Source: an uncultured Eubacteriales bacterium (GTDB lineage Bacteria > Bacillota_I > Bacilli_A > RF39 > UBA660). Taken from it: a DNA stretch of 5,555 nucleotides. Where the stretch lies: the NCBI GenBank assembly GCA_900313345.1, contig OMQW01000011.1, positions 1-5,555 of the forward strand, read 5' to 3'. Each line of letters begins with the position of its first letter. The stretch's first letter is position 1. Shown in pieces: positions 1 to 4,199 of this stretch. The position numbers were made by a program, and so were the translations under genes. Below the pieces are notes generated by a model. The model was not told where the DNA came from. It saw only the letters and a program-made list of their open reading frames with translations, and did not search any database.

Positions 1-1023
1 AAAATTATAATTAAATAAGAATTGATTCTTACGAGAGTTTTCTACTTTAATAGATAAAGTTAATATATCACCTGTCATTGTAACCTTATATAAAGTATTT
101 TTTAAAGGTTTACAACTATTATTACCAGTATATGATTGATAAATATAATTTTCATTTTTACTATTATACATAAATCTATCAGTTTTATTAACATTAAATG
201 AAGTAGCTTTATAAACCCCATCACCAAATAAAGAATTAACTATTAAAGATAAATCATCTGATGAGAACACCTCAGTATTTTCTTCGTTAGAATTATAATC
301 AGTAGAACCACAATACCAAATGTTATCAAAATCATTCTTGTGTAAACTATTAGGATAAGAAGAACAGCTTGCATTACTAAAACTACTCTTTTTAAGTAAT
401 CTATAAGCTAAAAAGTTTTTAGTTTCAGGACTTAAATCCTCACTTTTAGTAGTTTCTAAAGTACCAACTAAACTATCAGTAAGAGAAGAACATCCATCCA
501 AATTAACGAAATCAAATAATCTCTGAGCAACTAAACTATTATTATCAACTATTCTAGTTCTTTGAAGTAATATTCTAGGATCAACAGTATTTTTTTCTTT
601 TTGATAATTATTATAAATAATAAATATTAAAGTAAATACTAAAACTATTATAATTAATAAATAAATAGTACTTAAATTCTTCTTGGGTTTATTATTATTA
701 TTATTTTGAATATTTGTATTATTAATAGGAGTCTTTTCTTCCTTAATAGGAGTCACTGTAACAGGACTATTAACATTATCTGTAACTAAACTATTATTAG
801 TAATATTAACATTATTTTCTATATTTTCTGTAGTACTAGGAACTACTGAAATATTTTCATTACTAGGAATATTATTAATAACTTCACTAGGAATATCTAT
901 ATTATTAACATCACTATTAATACTATTACTACTTTCTATTATTACACCATTGTCACTCTTTTGTGGAGGAATTATAACACCAGGTATATTATAAATTTCT
1001 CTTTTTTCTGAATCATTATTCAT
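1..1023 (-). CDS. Single-pass membrane protein with Asn-rich N-terminal tail, 3' end outside window
   Basis: An open frame runs from the ATG at 1023-1021 to the window edge, giving 341 residues with no stop, so the C-terminus is missing. Residues 1-115 are a low-complexity, probably disordered Asn/Ser/Thr/Pro/Val-rich stretch that ends in a basic KPKK. Residues about 118-137 form one strongly hydrophobic segment (Leu/Ile/Val/Phe), and a mainly polar domain follows. By the positive-inside rule the N-terminal tail is cytoplasmic and the region after residue 140 is outside. The outer region has four cysteines so far (178, 220, 238, 304) that could pair as disulfides, which is inference. ATG is preceded by a GTGAT-type Shine-Dalgarno and an extended -10. 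It is divergent from the ylmH-like gene. I do not recognise the family. The architecture suggests an envelope or cell-surface role, but no function can be assigned. Gene reality is high confidence, since a random open frame of 1 kb at this AT content is very unlikely. Confidence 0.85.
   Translation of the reverse strand, partial: MNNDSEKREIYNIPGVIIPPQKSDNGVIIESSNSINSDVNNIDIPSEVINNIPSNENISVVPSTTENIENNVNITNNSLVTDNVNSPVTVTPIKEEKTPINNTNIQNNNNNKPKKNLSTIYLLIIIVLVFTLIFIIYNNYQKEKNTVDPRILLQRTRIVDNNSLVAQRLFDFVNLDGCSSLTDSLVGTLETTKSEDLSPETKNFLAYRLLKKSSFSNASCSSYPNSLHKNDFDNIWYCGSTDYNSNEENTEVFSSDDLSLIVNSLFGDGVYKATSFNVNKTDRFMYNSKNENYIYQSYTGNNSCKPLKNTLYKVTMTGDILTLSIKVENSRKNQFLFNYNF
691..705 (-). repeat. Short AAT trinucleotide tract encoding five Asn
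   Basis: Five consecutive AAT codons on the minus strand encode Asn107-Asn111, just before the basic KPKK and the membrane segment of the partial membrane protein. Such tracts can vary in copy number by slippage. Here a change would only lengthen or shorten the linker in whole codons. Confidence 0.6.
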
Positions 1024-1045
1024 ATAATCACTACCCTTTTATTAG

Positions 1046-1054
1046 ATTATAACA
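1046..1054 (-). promoter_or_regulatory. Extended -10 promoter (TGTTATAAT) for the membrane-protein gene
   Basis: The minus strand reads TGTTATAAT, a perfect TG-N-TATAAT extended -10, with the hexamer at 1051-1046, 22 nt before the ATG at 1023. No good -35 lies 17 nt upstream, which is acceptable for extended -10 promoters. The rest of the 1024-1124 divergent gap is nearly pure A/T. For the rightward ylmH-like gene I see only weak TATTAT-like hexamers (for example 1085-1090) and no convincing -35, so its promoter is not called. Confidence 0.6.
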
Positions 1055-1124
1055 TAAAATAAAAAAATATACTCTCTCTTTTAATATTATAAAAAATAAT
1101 ATATTATATACCTAAGGAATTAAT

Positions 1125-1802
1125 ATGTATTTAATAGAAAAAAACTTAAATAAATTATATAGTATAGGTTATACTACATTCTTAGAGCCAAATGAATTAA
1201 ATGAAGTAAAATCAGCCCTAAAAAAAGAAAATTATAGTATATACAAACCATTTATAGAATCAGAAAAAAACATAATATACTTAAAACAACCAGAAGTAAT
1301 ACTTTTAAAGATAAATTCTAAAATAAATCTAACTCATAGAGAAATTCTAGGAACACTATTTAGTTTAAATATAGATATGTCTTTATTTGGTGAAATAGTA
1401 ATAACTAAAAATGAATATTTCTTTTATACATTTAAATATTTAGAAAATTATTTAAAAGAAAATCTTAATATAATTTCAAATACTCATATAACATTAGAAG
1501 AAGTAGATATAAACACTTTAAAAGATTATAAAAAAGAATATGAAGAAATAAATATAATAACATCTTCTTTAAGGATAGATAATGTAATTAAAGTTCTAAT
1601 TCATACTAATAGAGAAATAGTTAAAGAAAAGATAAAAGATAAAGATATCTTAATTAATTATGAAATATTAACTAATAACTCAAGAGTTTTAAAACAAAAC
1701 GATATATTTAGTATAAGAAGATATGGTAAATATAAATATATTGGTATTATAAAAGAAACAAAGAAAAATAATTATTTAATAAAAATATTAAAATATAAAT
1801 AA
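1125..1802 (+). CDS. ylmH: YlmH/RqcP2-like S4-domain RNA-binding protein
   Basis: The 225-residue product matches the YlmH layout from memory. There is an N-terminal region with a FLEP motif (19-22), which fits the FLDP of YlmH. A central domain has HREILGTLF (71-79) and FGEIVIT (88-94), fitting the HRxxLGxLxxLG and GDIxV motifs. A C-terminal S4 domain begins at SLRIDNV (148-154) and continues through about residue 205. S4 domains bind structured RNA; the Bacillus homologue binds ribosomal subunits and is linked to ribosome-associated quality control of stalled nascent chains. The protein is somewhat shorter than Bacillus YlmH (about 257 residues), mostly at the N-terminus, but all blocks are present. 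The start is supported by AAGGA at 1114-1118, six bases before ATG. It is monocistronic here, divergent from the membrane-protein gene, and ends in a hairpin terminator. In Bacillus ylmH sits in the division cluster beside ileS; no such neighbours are visible here. Arg150, conserved in S4 domains, is encoded by AGG. Confidence 0.82.
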   Translation: MYLIEKNLNKLYSIGYTTFLEPNELNEVKSALKKENYSIYKPFIESEKNIIYLKQPEVILLKINSKINLTHREILGTLFSLNIDMSLFGEIVITKNEYFFYTFKYLENYLKENLNIISNTHITLEEVDINTLKDYKKEYEEINIITSSLRIDNVIKVLIHTNREIVKEKIKDKDILINYEILTNNSRVLKQNDIFSIRRYGKYKYIGIIKETKKNNYLIKILKYK

Positions 1803-1803
1803 A

Positions 1804-1831
1804 GAGTCATAATAACTTATGACACCTTTTT
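1804..1831. terminator. Shared hairpin terminator between convergent genes
   Basis: GTCATAA (1806-1812) and TTATGAC (1817-1823) form a perfect 7-bp stem around a TAAC loop, with further weaker pairing outside (G1804-C1825). On the plus strand it begins a few bases after the ylmH-like stop and is followed by five T (1827-1831), so it is a good intrinsic terminator in that direction. On the minus strand it is followed by a T-rich but interrupted tract, so termination there is plausible and weaker. The TAA stop of the minus-strand small ORF (1819-1817) lies inside the stem. Confidence 0.75.
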
Positions 1832-1966
1832 AATACCCTTAATTATATCATTTAAAACACTACCAAATATTAATGTCCAAAAAATAGAATGATTGTTATT
1901 AGATTTTTTAAAAGCCTTTCTATTTTCATTAGATTTATCTCTAAGTACTTTACTAGCATCCTTCAT
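1817..1966 (-). CDS. Small cationic ORF, 49 residues, function unknown
   Basis: ATG at 1966-1964 opens a 49-residue frame ending in TAA inside the shared terminator stem. The N-terminal half is polar and rich in Lys/Arg/Asn. Residues about 27-49 (from SIFWTLIFGSVL to IKGIKKVS) could form an amphipathic or membrane-associating helix with a basic end. An in-frame TAA two codons upstream means this ATG is the only usual start. The ribosome binding site is poor (AAGAA touching the ATG), and the start overlaps the end of the broken upstream frame by 14 nt, so translation may have depended on coupling to that gene. Two readings are possible: a real small protein, or the displaced C-terminal part of the upstream gene after a frameshift. 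Sense-like codon use and the fit to the terminator favour something formerly or still coding. I recognise no family. Confidence 0.5.
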   Translation of the reverse strand: MKDASKVLRDKSNENRKAFKKSNNNHSIFWTLIFGSVLNDIIKGIKKVS

Positions 1967-2204
1967 TTCTTAAATATATTTCTTCATAATATTTCTTTAA
2001 TAAAGTAATTCTATTAGTTTTACTAATATCATCTTCAAGCTTATCAAATATAGGATAATAATTATTTTTAATAGCTCAATAAAATTGTTCTTCAGTATAA
2101 CTAAAATAATCTTTATAACTATTATAAGTAACTTCAAGAATTCTCTTAGCAAATCCTATATTATAAAGTGCTTCTTTCTTATAATAATCTTTATCTATTT
2201 TCCT
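1953..2204 (-). pseudogene. Broken small gene: start codon AGG and an internal TGA
   Basis: A frame of 84 codons (83 plus TAG) starts where a start codon is expected after a good ribosome binding site, but the codon at 2204-2202 is AGG. The context GGTGATTATAGG differs by one base from GGTGATTATATG, which starts the exported-protein gene at 3476. Codon 43 (2078-2076) is TGA, in a place where Trp would be one base away (TGG). Otherwise the frame is open and has coding-like composition: charged, Tyr- and Lys-rich, probably helical, for example KKEALYNIGFAKRILEV at residues 9-25. There is no alternative ATG, GTG or TTG start in frame. The gene directly follows the radical SAM gene, whose stop codon overlaps the ribosome binding site. 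With two lesions it is almost certainly not made as a full protein; sequencing or assembly error at both sites is the other option. I do not recognise the original protein. Confidence 0.65.
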
Positions 2205-2207
2205 ATA

Positions 2208-2214
2208 ATCACCT
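2208..2214 (-). promoter_or_regulatory. Ribosome binding site AGGTGAT overlapping the radical SAM stop
   Basis: AGGTGAT complements the 16S rRNA 3' end and is placed as at the intact minus-strand genes, three bases before the start position at 2204. Its first two bases belong to the TAG stop of the radical SAM gene. The site marks where translation of the downstream gene used to begin, and it is the main reason to read the AGG at 2204-2202 as a mutated ATG. Confidence 0.65.
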
Positions 2215-3013
2215 ACTTATCTAAAAATTTACAATGCTTACAAAGTTCCTCGCATTTTTTATTATTTTTGAATCCATCAATCATCTTCAAAACTTTATCA
2301 CTATTTAAAATATCACTTAAATTATCATTATATATATTACCCAAATTAATAATACCTTGAGAATCCAAACAACAAGGAATAACTATACCATCACTAAGTA
2401 TTCCAATATGATCAGTTAAAGCATAACAAGTACCATTACTATCATAATAATTATTATTTAAATCAGGCCAAATAAATTCATGAAAAGTATTTATAAAAAT
2501 ATAATCATTTATTTTTATAGTACTATTAATATCTAAATAATTAATATTTAAATTATAATGTTTATTTATTAAATCAATAATCTCTTTAGTATTAGAATTA
2601 TTGACCCAAAGTCTTAAAGAAATATAAGTATTATTTAAAGAATCAATTTTATTAAATATATTAAACATATAATCGTTAATACTAATATTATATTTCTTAT
2701 CAAAACTATGTAAAGAAATATTAATTTGTCTAATATTATTAGTCTTTAATCTATCTATTAAATAACCATTAGTAGTTATATTAACATTAAAATTATTATT
2801 ATAAGCTTTATCAATAAACTTATTTACTTTAGGATGCATTAAAGGTTCACCAAGTACATGAAAATATAAATAATTAGTATATTTCTTTAACTTGTCTAAA
2901 ATAATATCAAAGTTTTCTTCACTTAAAAACAAACTATCTCTTTTATTCTTAATACAAAAAGAGCAATCAAGATTACAAGTATTAGTTATTTCTAAATATA
3001 CTTTCTTAAGCAT
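2213..3013 (-). CDS. Radical SAM protein with SPASM-like C-terminal cysteines
   Basis: The 266-residue product has the canonical CX3CX2C cluster motif (Cys13, Cys17, Cys20), which ligates the [4Fe-4S] cluster that cleaves S-adenosylmethionine. GEP (55-57) and ITTNG (79-83) belong to the barrel strands that hold SAM. The C-terminus carries a second set: Cys196, then the pair Cys214-Cys215 in IPCCLD, then Cys254, Cys258 and Cys261. This is a SPASM/twitch-type auxiliary cluster domain, as in peptide- and protein-modifying enzymes. The whole chain resembles a widespread Clostridia/Bacilli radical SAM family, recalled from the block around GILSDGIVIPCCLD (204-217); I know no established substrate for it. 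AGGTGAT stands before the ATG and a TGTTATAAT promoter just upstream. It lies 28 nt after the exported-protein gene and is directly followed by the decayed gene. Length and both ends look complete, so it is probably functional, with reaction and substrate unknown. Confidence 0.88.
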   Translation of the reverse strand: MLKKVYLEITNTCNLDCSFCIKNKRDSLFLSEENFDIILDKLKKYTNYLYFHVLGEPLMHPKVNKFIDKAYNNNFNVNITTNGYLIDRLKTNNIRQINISLHSFDKKYNISINDYMFNIFNKIDSLNNTYISLRLWVNNSNTKEIIDLINKHYNLNINYLDINSTIKINDYIFINTFHEFIWPDLNNNYYDSNGTCYALTDHIGILSDGIVIPCCLDSQGIINLGNIYNDNLSDILNSDKVLKMIDGFKNNKKCEELCKHCKFLDK

Positions 3014-3029
3014 GATATCACCTAAATAT

Positions 3030-3038
3030 ATTATAACA
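3030..3038 (-). promoter_or_regulatory. Extended -10 promoter (TGTTATAAT) for the radical SAM gene
   Basis: TGTTATAAT lies in the 28-nt gap between the exported-protein stop (3042) and the radical SAM start (3013). The hexamer spans 3035-3030 and ends 16 nt before the ATG. A start point about seven bases downstream would put the AGGTGAT ribosome binding site at the very 5' end of the message. No clear -35 is seen. The gene could therefore be transcribed apart from the upstream pair. Confidence 0.55.
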
Positions 3039-3041
3039 TAT

Positions 3042-3476
3042 TTAATCTCTTCTAAATATTATATACTCAAATAAAAAAGTATCAGAATAAGCATTATTAC
3101 CTGCATAATTAACTATAGGAAATTTTAAACTATTTCCAATTATTTTTTTTCCACTTATACCATAGTAAAAATAAAGAGGAGCTTCCAAACCACTTATTTT
3201 ATTAATAGAAATATAAGCATTATCCGATTCTACATAATTCTTTTTAAAATTTAAATTTGCATAAGCATAAGAAGTACCAGGAACATAAATTGAAAAAGAG
3301 CCTTTCTCATATACTTCACTAGAATTACTTAATTCATTTAACGCATCTTCTACATTACTAATAGTTCCATCAACTTTAGTATATTTAATGTTTTTTGCTA
3401 AATAACTATAAGCATAAACTGAAACTCCTGCTGCAAGAAATAATCCTAATATAAAAGCAATAATAACTTTTTTCAT
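3042..3476 (-). CDS. Small exported or membrane-anchored protein, 144 residues
   Basis: The N-terminus is a textbook Sec signal: MKK, then a hydrophobic core (4-20), then a possible VYA cleavage site ending at residue 22. If uncleaved it would be a signal anchor. Next come YTKVDGTISNVEDALNEL (32-49) and then a Tyr-, Ser- and Asn-rich, probably beta-rich domain to residue 144, with no cysteine and no LPXTG-type sorting signal. From memory, short proteins with this signal followed by a NVEDALNELY-like segment recur in uncultured gut Bacilli, but no function is known to me. GGGTGAT gives a strong ribosome binding site three bases before the ATG. The start lies 13 nt after the stop of the MmcQ/YjbR-like gene, so the two are almost certainly co-transcribed. 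It is likely an envelope or surface protein. It is too long and too unlike a leader peptide to be called a radical SAM substrate without further evidence. Confidence 0.8.
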   Translation of the reverse strand: MKKVIIAFILGLFLAAGVSVYAYSYLAKNIKYTKVDGTISNVEDALNELSNSSEVYEKGSFSIYVPGTSYAYANLNFKKNYVESDNAYISINKISGLEAPLYFYYGISGKKIIGNSLKFPIVNYAGNNAYSDTFLFEYIIFRRD

Positions 3477-3489
3477 ATAATCACCCTTT

Positions 3490-4146
3490 CTAATTAACTA
3501 AATCATATGAAATATCAATTAAACTAAATAATTCACTATCACTAACAGTATCATTTAAAATAATACTTACCCAGTACTTTTTATTCATATGATATGCTTT
3601 ATAAAAACCTATATTATTTAATTTTTCATTAATTAAATTATTATTAAGTTTTAAATTAATTATTTCAACTTCTCCATGACCATTATCTATTTTAGATAAA
3701 TCAATATTCATTATTATTGAAAACCACTTACCTTTATCATTTTTAAAAACACCAAATCCAGGACTTATATTCCATGGAAAAACAGGACTTACATTATATT
3801 TATTTAAAATATAATTACAAACGCGATTAGATTGATCATTAATAAAATAATTATTAATAAAACATTTATCTTTAATATCATTTAAAATATCTAAATAATT
3901 ATCCTTTACTTTACTAGCATAACTATTTAAATCTTTAACCCTAATACCTAAATAACTACTATCAAAAGAAGTATCAATAACATCAGAACTAATATTACCA
4001 TTTAAATCTATAATAATAACAGCTTTAAACATATCATTTAAAAATAACTTCTCATAAACATATTTATTTTCAATCTTAATAAATCCATAATTAATTAATT
4101 TACTATAATCAACTTTAGATCTTTTAAAAATATCATTTTCTATCAT
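3490..4146 (-). CDS. MmcQ/YjbR-family protein with extra N-terminal domain
   Basis: Residues about 120-218 form a recognisable MmcQ/YjbR (DUF419) domain. The blocks are PWNISPGFGVFKN (124-136), KWFSIIMNID (140-149), IINLKL (162-167) and the signature FYKAYHMNKKYWVSIIL (181-197), followed by an acidic C-terminal helix. The family has a double-wing fold related to the CyaY/frataxin-like and TfoX groups. It is often annotated as DNA-binding, but its role is not established. Residues 1-115 are a second domain, with YEKLF (31-35) and DLNGNIS (47-53) as visible landmarks. I recall this two-domain form from other Firmicutes; stand-alone YjbR proteins are about 120 residues. AGATGAT stands before the ATG with an extended -10 just upstream. 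It heads a probable operon with the exported-protein gene and starts right after the valS terminator. No lesion is seen. A cytoplasmic location is inferred from the absence of signal or membrane segments. Confidence 0.83.
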   Translation of the reverse strand: MIENDIFKRSKVDYSKLINYGFIKIENKYVYEKLFLNDMFKAVIIIDLNGNISSDVIDTSFDSSYLGIRVKDLNSYASKVKDNYLDILNDIKDKCFINNYFINDQSNRVCNYILNKYNVSPVFPWNISPGFGVFKNDKGKWFSIIMNIDLSKIDNGHGEVEIINLKLNNNLINEKLNNIGFYKAYHMNKKYWVSIILNDTVSDSELFSLIDISYDLVN

Positions 4147-4163
4147 ACAATCATCTCTATTTA

Positions 4164-4172
4164 ATTATAACA
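4164..4172 (-). promoter_or_regulatory. Extended -10 promoter (TGTTATAAT) for the mmcQ-like operon
   Basis: TGTTATAAT on the minus strand has its hexamer at 4169-4164, ending 17 nt before the ATG at 4146. Its first T is the last T of the valS terminator tract. The expected start point is about seven bases downstream, giving a leader of only about ten bases that holds little more than the ribosome binding site. The -35 region would fall inside the valS terminator hairpin. Confidence 0.6.
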
Positions 4173-4199
4173 AAAAAAGAAACTAAAATATAGCTTCTT
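4172..4199 (-). terminator. Intrinsic terminator of valS
   Basis: On the minus strand AAGAAGCTA (4199-4191) pairs with TAGTTTCTT (4185-4177) around a TATTT loop: nine pairs, one of them G-U. Five T follow (4176-4172). The stem begins inside the TAA stop codon of valS (4200-4198). This is a good rho-independent terminator and ends the valS transcript before the mmcQ-like operon. Confidence 0.78.

Noticed and set aside
2202..2225. Programmed -1 frameshift from the radical SAM gene into the decayed frame
   Set aside because: The decayed frame has an in-frame TAA at 2219-2217, and no slippery heptamer in the right register is present between it and the radical SAM stop.
2085..2360. 91-codon plus-strand open frame, hydrophobic product
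   Set aside because: It lies opposite the 3' end of the radical SAM gene and the decayed gene. It reads as Phe/Ile/Leu/Ser-rich antisense and has no ribosome binding site or family features.
3030..3050. AAATAT...ATATTT inverted repeat around the radical SAM promoter as an operator
   Set aside because: Short A/T-only palindromes are expected by chance at this composition, and nothing else supports a regulator site.
2892..3074. 60-codon plus-strand open frame
   Set aside because: It is antisense to the start of the radical SAM gene, whose conserved cysteine motif proves the coding strand.
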